Of a stretch of DNA of 64,000 nucleotides, positions 10,033-20,279 are shown piece after piece. A program made the translations under genes and the position numbers. Numbering within the stretch: position 1 is the stretch's first letter; every line of letters starts with the position of its first letter. Source of the DNA: Emiliania huxleyi CCMP1516 (lineage: Eukaryota > Haptophyta > Isochrysidales > Noelaerhabdaceae); contig NW_005196981.1 of assembly GCF_000372725.1 (NCBI RefSeq), positions 197,325 through 261,324 on the forward strand, given 5' to 3'. The notes beneath the pieces were generated by a model. It worked only from the letters and a program-made list of their open reading frames with translations, had not been told where the DNA came from and made no database searches.

Positions 10033-10340
10033 CCACCCGACGCGGCGCCTGTGTGTTTACGATCCTTCGACTATCCCCACGGCGGCGTGTGAGCATGTCC
10101 CGCAGGCTGCGACGCGCCACGGACCATTGTACATCCCCCGACTTTCTCCAGTATTCAGCAGTATTGCAGTATTCAGCGCAGTATTCAGCACAGTATTCAT
10201 ACCAAGACCGCAGCCATCCAACCCGGCGCCTTACGATCCTTCGACTACCCCCACGGGGTCGTTTGAGCCACGCCCCGCAGGCTGCGACGCGCCACGGACC
10301 ACTCTACGTCCCCCGACTTTCTCCAGTATTCAGCAGTATT
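10033..10340 (+). repeat. Tandem duplication of a ~170-bp unit
   Basis: Two consecutive copies share GCAGGCTGCGACGCGCCACG, CCCCGACTTTCTCCAGTATT and TACGATCCTTCGACTA with scattered mismatches. Each copy ends in the CAGTATTCAG array. It lies just inside the right end of the probable element. Confidence 0.8.
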
Positions 10341-10768
10341 CAGCAGTATTCAGCAGTATTCAGCAGTATTCAGCAGTATTCGGCAATATACAGCAATATA
10401 TCCCAGTATTGCGAATTATAAACCAATAATGGGGCAAGCAAGCTGTGAATATATTGGGATATACTGCTGTATATTGCAATATATTGCGGAAGGGTTGAGG
10501 TGCTTGGCGGCGCCGAGATATACTCCAATATATCTCCCAGTATTCGGCTGGAAGATGTTCCTCCAATATCTCCGTATATTGCGTAATAGTGCGCAATATG
10601 GGAGTATATTCCAGGGGTGCAATATACCCCAGTATATCCCAATATATTCACAGCGCATTGCTATTTGTCAGTATTCTCACAATGTTGCGGGATCGCGGCA
10701 AATTATTTCTTTCTTCGCGCGCCATCACTGGAACTCCCGCTCGCGGGCCGCATTCGGCACGCCTTGCA

Positions 10769-12358
10769 ATGTCCTCCGACGCCGCGCGGCACGCGCAGCT
10801 CGAGGCCAAGCTCGACTCGCTGGCTTCGCTGAGGCAGGAGGTGCAGCGCCTCTACGAGTCAACGCGCGCCGAGCTTTACGCTGTGCGCGAGGAGGTGTGC
10901 GCCGCCAGCCCGGCTATCAACCCGCCGTTTTCACGCACACCGACCGACCGGCGCCCCGCTGCGCAGGTGACGCGCGAGCGGAGGGCACGCGTCGCCCTCG
11001 GAGCGGAGAACGCACGGCTGCAGGAGTGGAACCGAGAGCTGTCTGCGCAGCTCTCGAGCCTGCTCGGTGACCTCGGCGCTGCCGCCGGCGCAGCCGCCTC
11101 GCCGCATGCGCCGCCGCTGCTGCGCGAGTCGCCGCCGCTGGAGCCATCGCCGGCGGCGCCGGCCTCCGAGCCCGCCGCCGGCGACGGCTTCGAGCCGGCG
11201 CGGGCAGAGCAGCGGCTCCGACTCGAGCTCGCTTCGGTGGCGGTGGAGCGGGCCAAGCTCAAGGCGGCGCTGCAGCAGGCGCGGAGGGGCGCCGAGGAGG
11301 CGGAGGAGCGGTGTGGCGCCCTCGCGCGCAGCGGCGAGGCGCGATGCTGCGCAGCCTCACCGCCACTGCTCTTCCCGGACACCTCCTAGACACTTCCGGG
11401 TTGGCGCTTCGTAGGAGATGCTGCGCGACCTCGCCGAGGCGGGCGCGCGGGTGGCGCAGCTCGAGCGGCACATTGCGAGCCAGGCGGAGGCGGAGGCGCA
11501 GCTGCGCGAGGCGCGCCGGCAGCAGGCGGCGCTGGTAGCGGACCTCGAGGCGGCCGAGGCGCGCGCGGCCGAGGCGCAGCGGCTGGCGGAGCGGGCGGGG
11601 CGCGAGGCGGAGCAGGCGCGAGGCGAGGCGGGGCGAGCGCGCCGCGCGGAGGGGCAGGCGGAGAGGCGGGCCGAGGCCGCGTCGGCGGAGGCGCAGCGGC
11701 GGCTGGCGGGCGCGCGGCGCGTGGTGCGGCGCAGCGCGGAGACGGCGGCGGAGCTGGCGCTTGCGGCGAGGTGCGACCGTGATTGTGAGTCGTGGTTGGC
11801 AGTCGTGATCGGTATTGTGATTGCTGCTGCTCGCGGCGAGGTGCCTCTCTGCCGACGGCGACGCGCTGCAGCGCGAGAACGTGCTGCTGCGCCTCCTCGC
11901 ACAGCGGCTGGGGGCCACCGAGGCAGGCGAGCTCCGCCGCCCTCCCTTGTGCGCCGCTCGCTCCCGTGTCCACCCGCCCGGGGCCTCCTCCCCCCCGCCC
12001 CCCGTCTGACCTCCCCTTGCCACATCGTCGCCCTCGCCTCACCCTCATCTCGCCCTCACCCCCACACCGTCTCCGCCCAGAGCTGCTGCGGCCCGCCCGC
12101 GCCAAGGGAGCAGTGCCGCGATCGCCGGCGGCGCCCCGGCCAGCGTGCGCTGCGCCACGAGCCGCCGCCGCCGCCAGGCCGACCGGCTGCGAGGCCTTCC
12201 CCGCGCTGCACTTGCTGCAGAGGAGGATCCGCGCTCGCACTCGCGGGCGAGCGGGCGGCGGCGGCGGCGGTGGCCGGCCGCCGGGTGCGGCAGTCGCCAC
12301 GCTCAACGGCGACGCATCCGAGTATTCTTGCGATGACGAACCCATCCAGTTGAGGTGA
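10769..12358 (+). CDS. Coiled-coil protein, five exons
   Basis: Exons 10769-10894, 10967-11338, 11415-11770, 11841-11926 and 12081-12358 join in phase to 405 residues. The introns are GT-AG (10895-10966, 11771-11840) and GC-AG (11339-11414, 11927-12080). Exons 1-3 encode heptad-like Ala/Glu/Arg/Leu helices (HAQLEAKLDSLASLRQEVQR, RDLAEAGARVAQLERHIASQ, EAQRLAERAGREAEQARGEA), broken by a Pro/Ala linker at residues ~85-120. Exon 4 has RENVLLRLLAQRLGATEA, and the C-terminus is low complexity ending DDEPIQLR. It is a structural or scaffold-type protein of unknown role. An upstream in-frame ATG at 10682 exists but abuts the repeat end at 10678, so I prefer the ATG at 10769. Exon joins rest on frame continuity and coiled-coil register. 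Confidence 0.6.
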
Positions 12359-12486
12359 CGAGACGCTGAAGATTCGATTCCGAGAGTAGCGCGTGTCATC
12401 CCCTCGCAGTTGCTGTATCACACAGCTCAACACAAAACACACACGGCGCTTCTCCGTTCTCGCTCCCGAGCTGGCCGTGACAGCAT

Positions 12487-12545
12487 TTTTCAATGTATGT
12501 GGCTCTTACGTACATTCCCGGAGGAGGACTGCTGACAGGGTTTGC
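12487..12545 (-). repeat. Dispersed repeat R5
   Basis: The minus strand matches 46388-46445 over about 55 bp: CAGCAGTCCTCCTCCGGGAA, TGTACGTAAGAGC, then TACATACACTGAAAAT in slightly diverged form. A shorter piece recurs at 24222-24248 (minus), next to R1 copy D, so R5 is probably part of the same mobile family. Confidence 0.75.
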
Positions 12546-12614
12546 GATGAGGAGTTTTTCGCAGTTTTAGGCGGGTTTTGCACCACAGACTTTTTCCAAC
12601 TAGTCTCACGCGCG

Positions 12615-13382
12615 TCACGCTGCGCTGCCCGACCCCAGCCGCTTCTCCAGGAGCCAGCGCCAGAGGTCGGGGGTCGCGTACGCAGGCATCGGCGAGCCGT
12701 GCCCGTCGTAGGCGGGCCACCCCTTCGGCGCAGGCGCAGCATCGTACAGCGTGAGCTTGGCGTTGCCCTCGTCGGCGCCGCCCGTCCGCAGCCGCTGCAC
12801 CAGATGCTCGCTGATCCCCGACGGCACCACCACGTCGTTCTTGCCGTGGAAGCACCAGACGGGCGTCGTCGCCAGATCCGCGGCACGCGGAGCACCCGCC
12901 GGCGCCACGGCAACCACGGCAGCCCAGCGAGACGGCTTGGCTGCTGCGGCATGGAGGGCGCCGCCGCCGCCCATGGAGTGCCCAGTCACGTAGCAGCGCG
13001 CCGCGTCAATCGGCAGGCCGGCCCTGCTCGATAGCAGAAAGTCGAGGAACTTGTTCACCTCGGCGGGGCGCCAGCCGTGGTCCGTCTGCGGCGCAACGAC
13101 AATGAAGTGCTTGGCGAGGAAGGGCAGCGCGGTGCCGTGCTCGAGCTCGACCGGCGGCGTGCCGGTCGCACCCTCGGAAATCAGATCGCGCAGCTCGCGT
13201 CCCGACTCCCCAGCGCCGTGCAGGTACAGCAGCAGTGGCAGCGGCTCTGCGGCTGCGGGCGGCATGTAGAAGAGCGCCGAAAGGCCCGTGTCGGGGTCGT
13301 GGAGCTGCCGGAGCGGAGCGCCCTGCATCTTTGCGGCGGAGGCGAGCACCAGAGCGGCGATTGTCGGAATCGCCCTTCGCAT
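12615..13382 (-). CDS. Secreted alpha/beta-hydrolase, CE1/feruloyl-esterase-like
   Basis: Single-exon frame of 255 aa. An N-terminal signal peptide (MRRAIPTIAALVLASAAKMQ) is followed by an alpha/beta-hydrolase core. The oxyanion region is LYLHGAGESG, the nucleophile elbow is GHSMGGGGA, the acid is likely Asp in FHGKNDVVVP, and the base is likely His in YDGHGSPMPAY. The layout matches the esterase PHB depolymerase/feruloyl esterase (CE1) group, which hydrolyses ester-linked substituents on polysaccharides or polyesters outside the cell or in the endomembrane system. Substrate cannot be told. Start at 13382 is the first Met and opens the signal peptide. Confidence 0.82.
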   Translation of the reverse strand: MRRAIPTIAALVLASAAKMQGAPLRQLHDPDTGLSALFYMPPAAAEPLPLLLYLHGAGESGRELRDLISEGATGTPPVELEHGTALPFLAKHFIVVAPQTDHGWRPAEVNKFLDFLLSSRAGLPIDAARCYVTGHSMGGGGALHAAAAKPSRWAAVVAVAPAGAPRAADLATTPVWCFHGKNDVVVPSGISEHLVQRLRTGGADEGNAKLTLYDAAPAPKGWPAYDGHGSPMPAYATPDLWRWLLEKRLGSGSAA

Positions 13383-13727
13383 GCGCTGGAGCGAGGAGCA
13401 CGCACCTCGAGGCGGCGGTGGCCGACGTCGCGCTCGTTACGCGCTCTTCGATGCGTTGTTCGTTGCGAGAGTGGCGGCCGGCGGCGCGTGTTTTTCTTGT
13501 TGTTTTACGGATCGCGGCGGCTCCGGTGGTTTGCCTGTGATGTAGGTCTATTGTGATAGTGCTAGCACGCGCCAGTCCGCACCTGTGTCGAGCCTGTCTG
13601 CTGTTTTCTCTCAGTTGCTTTTTAAATTCTTCTTTTTTATACCGTCGCGGATAGAGTCGATTCCCCGCATGGGACCCCTCGATCGTATCTCGCCCTCCCT
13701 CACTGGTGTCTTCATTTACCGTTAGCG
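13383..13727. other. Intergenic, holding repeats R6 and R7
   Basis: Head side of the esterase gene. Positions 13545-13585 (minus) match 46530-46572 (R6, core TGATAGTGCTAGCACGCGCC). Positions 13650-13718 (minus) match 19755-19832 (R7, cores CCAGTGAGGGAGGG and GATCGAGGGGTCCC). No gene is seen. Confidence 0.65.
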
Positions 13728-15855
13728 TCATGGGGCGACCTTCTCACCCAGCAGCAGCGCCTCCGCCGCCAGGCCCGCCTCTTCCACTACAGCCTCGGGC
13801 AGGCATGCGGCGGCACCCAGAAATGTCACGACCGCGTCGGGGCGGCAGATGGCGAGACGGTTGCCTCCGAAAGCGACCGCAACAGCTGGCTGTGCGCCAT
13901 CGACGATGCATGTGCGGCAGGGGACCCCGATGCGGCCACACGCCGCCACGAACGCGGGCGCGATTGCCGCGACGAGATCCTCGCCTCCATTGACTAGGAG
14001 TAGTGTGACGCCACGTGTCTCGAGGCGCACGCCGGGGAAGTGGGGAAGCCGGTGGCCGACGACTGCCTGGCCGTTGACACAAGGCCCTAGGAGTGCAGTC
14101 TCGTAGGCGCCCCCGCGGCCGAGAGGCGGCACATAGGCTTTGCCGCCCATGAGCCGGGCCCGCTCGGCGACAACATACGCGTCGCAGCGCGCCCACGCCT
14201 CGCGCCTCTCGGCCTCGTAGCCCGAAAGTGCGGCGCCTGGCTCGAGCCAGCCGTTGAGGACCGCCGCTAGCCGCCAGCCGAGCGAGGCGGCGTCGCCGAC
14301 GCCCAGGTTCATTCCAAAGCCGCCGAGGGGAGACAAAAGATGAGCGGCGTCGCCGGCGAGCGCCGCTGCAGGTCGATCGAGCGTCCATTTTTCGGCGCAC
14401 AGCGAGTAGGGCGTCCAGAACCAGCACTGCAAAGCCTCGAGGCCGGGGCCCCACGGCTCGACGCAATCGCACGCCGCCTCCAGAACGCGAAGCGCCCTCG
14501 ACGCATCGGACACCTCACCGGCAGACAGCCAACCGGGGGCGTCGCACGCAGTTGGGTAGGAGACGATGCCGTAGTATAGCTCCTCCTCCCCGTCAATCTG
14601 CCAGACGTGAGCGGGCCATTGGCCTGGCTTTCTGAAGCTGTACGCGGCGCCGCTCGGCACGTCGGGCCCGACCTGGCGGCGGAGGAGCTCGAGCATGCCG
14701 GGCCTAGTGGTCCAAACAAGGGCCGCAGTGAGGCTGGCAGCGGAGGGAGGATGTGGCGCGTTAAAACCTGCGAAAGACGACCGTCAGCGAGGCGCCCAGA
14801 GCGCCCTTGCCGCGCAGATCAGCGCCCGGCAGGTGGCGGCGAGTCGACGACCTGCCACCGTCGCACCCGACGAGGACACGAGCTTTTACCGTCCGGCGCT
14901 CGACTCTGCGCGCGTTTGGACACGCAGCGTGGTCTCCTGCGTCCGATGTGAGGCCGTCCAGCCCTACCTCGGCATAGTGGCCGCCGCCCCGCCGCGTCCG
15001 CTCGAGCTCAACCAGCCACTCACCACCTATCCTGGCCGCATCTACGACGCTCCAGCCTAGATTCCATGCGCGATGGAGGTCGGGAAGTGGAGGAGCGGGC
15101 GCTCGCCCAGACTGGCGTTAACCATAGTGGGCCGTCAGCGTGCACTCGCGCGGTGCGGCGGCGAGGTGGCGTCGCAGAGCAGCCTCGTAGAGAGGCTGCT
15201 GCACCCAACCGTACGCCTCGTGCGAAACCCCCTCCGACAGCGCCTGAAGGCTGCCAACCCTTTGAGCGGCCCGCTTTGCGGAGTCCCAGGACACGACGTC
15301 CATCGTCGTCCCGGAGCTCAGCCGACACAGGCTTCGAATTGTGCCTGGCAGGCGCGCGTCCCATCCGCCCCAAACCTCCATGGTCAGGGCGGTGATCAGC
15401 TGCGCCTATATACAGTCCCGTCCCGGTTAACGACGGCGTTGGCCAGCGCGCGTGTACTCTGTGCACACCTTTGGCAGGCGCGAGCCGCCGCACGGCTCCT
15501 CATTGGCTTCAACAAGTGCAACGCGCCCCCGCTGAGCAAGGTGGAGCAGCTGCCCGGCGACGGTGAGTCCGGCTGGCCCGCCGCCGACGATGAGTACGTC
15601 TACCTGCTCGGGCGGGGGTTGTGCGCCCAAGGTGGAGGCGGTTGTGATGTCGGGGAGGTGCATAGGTGTCCGTGCGTTCGAATTGGGACGCACGACGGGC
15701 ATGTGGTACTCGTAAAAGGTTAGGCGAGCCACTAGAGTAGGTCGCTCCGTGGATTTACTGCAGTAAGGTCTTGCTAACAAGCACGGTCGATCCGTCGAAG
15801 CGATACACTCGTTCCTATCACGCTGGAAGGCTTGCACGGAGCTTTGTGCCGGCAC
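13728..15855 (-). CDS. Class A FAD-dependent monooxygenase (PHBH/UbiH-type), multi-exon
   Basis: Exon 1 (from about 15855, or the internal Met at MHLPDITTA, to about 15474) has the dinucleotide fold VDVLIVGGGPAGLTVAGQLL and an acidic strand end VALVEANEEP. A middle exon (about 15385-15120) reads LTMEVWGGWDARLPGTIRSL and WVQQPLYEAALRRHLA. The next (about 15050-14775) reads RVLVGCDGGRSSTRRHLPGA, the DG motif. The last (about 14710-13728) has LAGDAAHLLSPLGGFGMNLG, the GD motif that binds the FAD ribityl. Together these define the single-component aromatic/quinone hydroxylase family. Frames break cleanly at candidate introns (for example CCAAAG|GTGTGC). The C-terminal part resembles the thioredoxin-like tail of phenol hydroxylases. 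Substrate unknown. Exon limits are approximate. Confidence 0.82.
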
Positions 15856-15966
15856 ACAGAAGAGCCGTGCGGCAAGAGAAGAGCTCGATGGGGAGCGAGA
15901 ACCGTCAGATTTTCAGGTGTATGTACTTTTAGCTTACTGGGAGAAAAGAGAGAGGGGGGTCTCTCT

Positions 15967-16467
15967 CAGGTGTACCGTCGGGTCTCTATTTTAAGATGAG
16001 GTAAACAGCAATAGATCCGGCCCTCAAGCGGCCTAATCGATACCCGGCCCTCACGGAATCGGTCCCTCGTTGTACAGCAATCGATCCTTCACACTGCCCG
16101 CGCGCTGCCAAACTTGGGGTCGAGAATCGGTCCCCAGGTTACCTGTGGCGCGAAGCTGCGATATGTCTCCCGCCCTCGCGCCTCGGCGCGCCGACCGCGC
16201 AGCGGCGGCAGACCACCCTCCGGTTCGAGGGGCGCCTGGGGCTGAGCGGGCTGCCTCCGCCAGAGTTTGGCTCGCCCACCGGCGGGCTGTCACCCTGCCA
16301 CGGGTCGCAAGCCCTCTGCCGGCCGGAGCGCAGGCTGCGCAGGCTTCCAGCAATTGGTCCCTTGGCAAGTGCGAATCGGTCCCCCTGGCTCCAGGAACTG
16401 ATCCGGCACTGCACCCGGATCTATTGCTGTTTACCTCGTCTTAAAATAGAGACCCGACGGTAACCTG
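15967..16467. mobile_element. MITE-like element with 48-bp terminal inverted repeats
   Basis: Positions 15973-16020 and 16415-16462 are inverted copies matching at 47 of 48 bases (starting TACCGTCGGGTCTCTATTTT). The match extends outward through CAGGT with a one-base indel. The ~395-bp interior is non-coding, with repeated AATCGGTCCC-like words. No clear target-site duplication is visible. Size and structure are those of a non-autonomous DNA transposon. Confidence 0.8.
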
Positions 16468-16994
16468 AAGTCCGTCGCGATGCACTCAATCCCTCCCGAG
16501 CGAAAGCCTGTGGCTCTCTCGAACTCGTCGACATATTGCGGATAAACTGCTCTTCCCGCATACGGCTTGCAGAGTCAGAGGCGCAGAAAGGCTGCGAGTG
16601 CTCGACGAGTCTTGCGAGCTGCGCGGTCAAACCTGGGGGGAACTGACCGCATCAAGGCGGACTTCCGAAACCTGGGTGAGCACCTCTGGCAGTTCTCACT
16701 CCCCATCCCACCATGCATTACTCACCCCTTTTACATATCACTAAAAATTATCTCCCCCCATAACCTCCCCCCTATAACCCCTCCCCCTATAACCTCCCCC
16801 CCCCATCTTTCATACAACACCATCCCTTATCCCCCCCCACTTACCACTTAAAATACCACACCAAAACACTTACATCTCAACTCTTCAACTTTTTAGCTAT
16901 ATGAGTTGCTCTTGCAGGTCGCTTCTGCCATTGTCTGAGCTCATACTGCAGAGTGGGGCGATGCCTTCTCCGCAGCGAGTGGCTGCCGGTTCGA
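16468..16994. other. Gene-free; C-rich low-complexity tract
   Basis: Positions about 16735-16870 are strongly pyrimidine-biased on the plus strand, with repeated CTATAACC(C)CTCCCC units. It is unlike the surrounding composition, and no coding frame is supported. The final ~100 bases lead into the tRNA gene. Confidence 0.6.
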
Positions 16995-17076
16995 GTTGAC
17001 GTGGCCGAGTGGTTAAGGCGAGGGACTGCTAATCCCTTGGGCTATGCCCGCGCGAGTTCGAACCTCGTCGTCAACG
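16995..17076 (+). tRNA. tRNA-Ser(GCU)
   Basis: The acceptor stem GTTGACG (16995-17001) pairs perfectly with CGTCAAC (17069-17075), and G17076 is the discriminator. The D arm is GCCGAGTGGTTAAGGC, and the anticodon loop CTGCTAA sits in an AGGGA/TCCCT stem, giving anticodon GCU. A long class II variable arm (GGGCTATGCCC) and the T loop TTCGAAC are as expected for serine tRNA. The CCA end is not encoded. A TTTT at 17078 and a T8 run at about 17086-17093 serve as the pol III terminator. No intron. Confidence 0.95.
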
Positions 17077-17093
17077 GTTTTCGTTTTTTTTCA
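17077..17093 (+). terminator. RNA polymerase III T-run terminator
   Basis: GGTTTTCGTTTTTTTT immediately follows the tRNA-Ser gene. A plus-strand T run of four or more is the standard pol III stop. Confidence 0.8.
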
Positions 17094-17154
17094 GCGATAT
17101 TGTCGTTTTCCATTTTGGTTCAGCTATGTTGGCTAGCGGCAAAGCAACACAGAA

Positions 17155-17246
17155 AACGACATGCACATGTGTATGTGCATGCACATGCATGTCATGCAAC
17201 GACGTGCATGGACATGCACATGTGCATGCACATGCAACATGTAACT
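17155..17246. repeat. ACATG/CATGT self-complementary word array
   Basis: About 90 bp made of GCACATG, CATGCA and TGCATG words (ACATGCACATGTGTATGTGC and similar), each nearly its own reverse complement. A smaller cluster occurs near 4636-4662. Confidence 0.75.
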
Positions 17247-17970
17247 GTGTCACGGATCTTCCTTCTCCCCTTCCCTATCTAACAAACAATCAAGCCGGCG
17301 CGCAGATCTACTCCTCCAAGCCGCACGTACTCTTCAGAGGCGGTCAGACCCTCGCGATCGGCGCGAGGACTGCGTCGAAAAGCCGGAGAATAACCCGCAT
17401 ACCTAAACGCCTCTGCGGTCGGTGGGGCCAGGCCCAACCCATCTCGCGCGGCGTGCAGCTAACCTGCCCAGTCTCTGGCGAGACGTTTGTTGCGCCCGCC
17501 GACAGCGACGCCGGAGGGGCCTGTGACGAGAGAAGCTCGCGGCGGAGTGCCTATTGTATGAGACTGCGTGTGCTTGTCCGACGGTGGGTGAGGGTGCGCG
17601 ATGTGTCATCTCTTGTGTGTTGTTGGGCGGTGGATCTGTGGAGCTTGGACGTTGGACGGGGAGCTTGCGCCTGCTGTCCTCGGACTGGCTGTGGGCGGTG
17701 CCGGTCGTGCTCTCGTGCGGTTCCAAGGTGCGTGCAACAGGTCGCGTGATATGCCGCATGCATGCACCGGGCCGCGACGGCTCCGCGCATCGACCGCACG
17801 ATGCCTTTCTTTGCCTCCGCTAGCGTGCGGGCTGCGCAACCGGTCCGGTAATACGCGGGCTTTAGTAAAGCGGGGGGAGGGGACCCTGAGTTGACCACCT
17901 GGTTGTGCGCCGGGCCCTCCTGCTCGGCTCCAGCGAGTAGACAAGTCTTGTCATCAACAGAGTAGAGCGT
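17247..17970. other. No supported gene
   Basis: Several frames are open on both strands, but none shows a domain, leader or consistent composition. It separates the tRNA gene from the transposon at 17979. Confidence 0.5.
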
Positions 17971-17978
17971 GGTTTTAC

Positions 17979-18859
17979 CTGAGGGAGGGTGTAGAGGATG
18001 TAGAGTGTAGAGCGCTGTAGAGCTGTAGAGATGTAGAGCGCTGTGGAGCGCTGTAGAGCTGTAGAGCTCTACATCCGGCGCGTGACGATGCGCCTCCGTT
18101 GTAGAGCGATGTAGAGCGCGATTTTGTTGTAGAGTGTGTTGTAGAGGCTCTACAGCCAAACCGCCGGGAAGGCAGTGACTCAAAGAGGTCGAGCCGCGCT
18201 AATGGGGTGTCTCCGAGCTTACTGGAGCTCTGATGGACAGCCCTGACTATCCCTGACACACAGAGAGTCACTCCGACGGCACACAACACCCTATAACTGC
18301 GTCATGACCAGCCTGCCATGCGTCGCCGGTGCCGCATTCGTCGCTGTGCTTCTTTAGCAGGCGGTGGACTGTCGGCTGCGAGGACGGTCGCATTTGCGCG
18401 AGGCGAGGCGAGCATTGCTGCGCGTTGCATGCGCCATGACTCGCGCCAGCGCGTGCGGGAGCTCCTGGCTGAGCGTTGAGTCCAGGCGAGTTGCGCTGGC
18501 CACTATCGCTACGCCGAGCCGAGCTGACGCGCCGAGGCGCCGGCCAGTCGCAGCCGTGAGGCATGCCATAGCAGCAGAGGCACCTCCTACCCATTGGGCG
18601 GGCAGACAGAAGGCCAGGGCAGCACTGGCAACTGCAACGCGCCTCATGTCGGAGAGCGACCGTGCCTCGTTCGCCGCTTATGATGTAGAGTTTGTTGTAG
18701 AGATTTCACGTTGTAGAGCGCCTCTACATCGCTCTACAACGGAGGCACATCGTCACGCGCCGGATGTAGAGCTCTACAGCTCTACAGCGCTCCAGAGCGC
18801 TCTACATCTCTACAGCTCTACAGCGCTCTACACTCTACATCCTCTACACCCTCCCTCAG
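17979..18859. mobile_element. Non-autonomous DNA transposon with ~140-bp TIRs and 8-bp target-site duplication
   Basis: The left end (17979 onward, CTGAGGGAGGGTGTAGAGG) and the right end (to 18859) are inverted copies over about 140 bp with only a couple of mismatches. Both are composed of GTAGAG/CTCTAC words. GGTTTTAC occurs directly outside both ends (17971-17978 and 18860-18867), an 8-bp target duplication. The ~600-bp interior has overlapping short frames; one on the minus strand (18647-18354) begins with a signal-peptide-like run (MRRVAVASAALAFCLPAQWV), but none resembles a transposase. Eight bp fits hAT or P elements, while the long TIRs recall Mutator-like elements, so the superfamily is left open. 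4358-4562 is a half copy. Confidence 0.85.
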
Positions 18860-18869
18860 GGTTTTACCT

Positions 18870-20279
18870 CACACCCACAAACAAACAAATCTCTCTCTCA
18901 CACCCATGATCTCACAGTGTGCCGGCAGTCACCGAGCAGTGTCGCTCACACATCAACGAGCAAGCCGCAGCACAAGTGACTGAGGGCCAGTGAGGGCGAG
19001 CCCACCGCTGTCACAGCTGTGGCAGCCGCACAGTAGGTAGGCTGTGTCAACTGTGCAGAGCGTGTGAGCAGCAGAGGAGCTACACTCCAGGCTTCAGGCG
19101 CAAAGAGATGCATGCCACCGAAGGCGCTGTCGAGGTTCGCCGAGCGCGGCGCAGTTGAGGGACACCGTCACCGACGAGCGCGTTGGACTTTTCACTCCGG
19201 ACAAAGACAGTGGCACGCACCGCGCGTCTTAGCGGCGAGGCGCGGGACCGTCTGTGGCGAAGTGGGTCGCGTCCCTCGATTTCCGTCAACTCACGGCCTT
19301 CCCCTTTATTAGTAGGGACTTCATGAACGGCCGAGCAATACATTAATATTATTAATTGATCCTTTTTGCACGGCTGAGCCCCCCCCTCCCTCCCCCGCGC
19401 CTCTCTCTCCCGCCACGCGCTCCGTCCGAACCCTCTCCCCTCTTGCACAACAGGAATTTAAAATAACAGATGAGGTGGGAAAACAATGATTCAATCGATG
19501 GGCCTGCCCATTCCGGAGTGGTTCGAACCCACACAAACCCGAGACGGTGATGGGAAACGTCGTGGGCGGTCTCAGGCCCAGTGTGCAGTGAGGTAGTCGG
19601 CGTCTGACTATCCCGGATCCTGCAGAACAAGTTCCTCTTGTAGCTCGGTCGGTCACACCGCCATCGCCGTCGGGGAGAGGTCGAGGGGAGCGGGGGGACG
19701 ATACTGCTTCGGCAGCGTGCACCTCGATCCTGTACCGTGTTTGTTATGACCCCCCCCCAAATGAACACTCCAGTGAGGGAGGGTGAGACGATCGAGGGGT
19801 CCCGTACCACGCGGAATCGAGACCCTATCCAGTGCTCAAGTGCTCAAGTAGGGAGTGTGTACGGCTCTGCCTACGGTCTAGCCTCTTCCCTCTCTATACG
19901 CGCCGGCGGTGCGGGCACTCCATCCTCCATGCCGACCATGGGCGCACTCGCACTCACTGCGCGCTCGAGCGGTGCATGCCATCTTGCCATCAAGCAACAA
20001 GCATGCTCGAGGAGGGTGCGCATATGGCGCGCCACATGGCGCATGGCGCCTATGGCCATGTCCCCCCATATGGCCGATCATGGCGGCCCCGCGCCCCGCT
20101 CGAGGCCCCGTTCAGGAGATTTGCTCGGGGATTACTCGTTGGGTTGATACTTGATTCCGCTCGCGGCCAGAAACGAGAAGCGGGGATTCCGTCTCTCGGG
20201 CGAAACGCGGAAAAGACTCTGCTCACTGGGGCCGAACCCGAAGCGGGCCGTACAAAGTAATAGACGTACACGCCCCTGG
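18870..20279. other. Gene-poor stretch with R7 and low-complexity tracts
   Basis: No coding region is supported. It includes a C/T-rich run at 19375-19440, the R7 copy at 19755-19832 (see 13383-13727) and a CATGGCGC-rich patch at 20015-20075. Frames here are open by composition and show no domain. Confidence 0.5.

Larger units (their letters stand above)
8135..10678. mobile_element. Probable DNA transposon with AT-rich palindromic subterminal arrays
   Basis: A 14-bp inverted pair, GAGAATACTGACAA at 8135-8148 and its complement at 10665-10678, bounds the region. ACA lies immediately outside each end in direct orientation, a possible 3-bp target duplication. Inside each end are about 300 bp made of self-complementary words (CCAATATATT, AGTATACT, GATATATTGG) and runs of a CAGTATTCAG 10-mer (about 8425-8490, 10148-10200 and 10322-10380). 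The middle (8500-10030) is GC-rich without a recognisable transposase. The 3-bp duplication fits CACTA or Harbinger elements, but the termini are not diagnostic. Boundaries are inferred. Confidence 0.55.

Noticed and set aside
10140..10390. Possible CRISPR-like repeats (CAGTATTCAG)
   Set aside because: Immediate tandem 10-mers without variable spacers, part of a transposon end.
17971..18869. 10-bp target duplication GGTTTTACCT
   Set aside because: The last two bases (CT) are better counted as the first two bases of the terminal repeat, since the right end carries AG before the duplication; 8 bp is the consistent reading.
19490..19540. tRNA-like GGTTCGAACCC box
   Set aside because: No matching acceptor stem, D arm or anticodon arm could be drawn on either strand.
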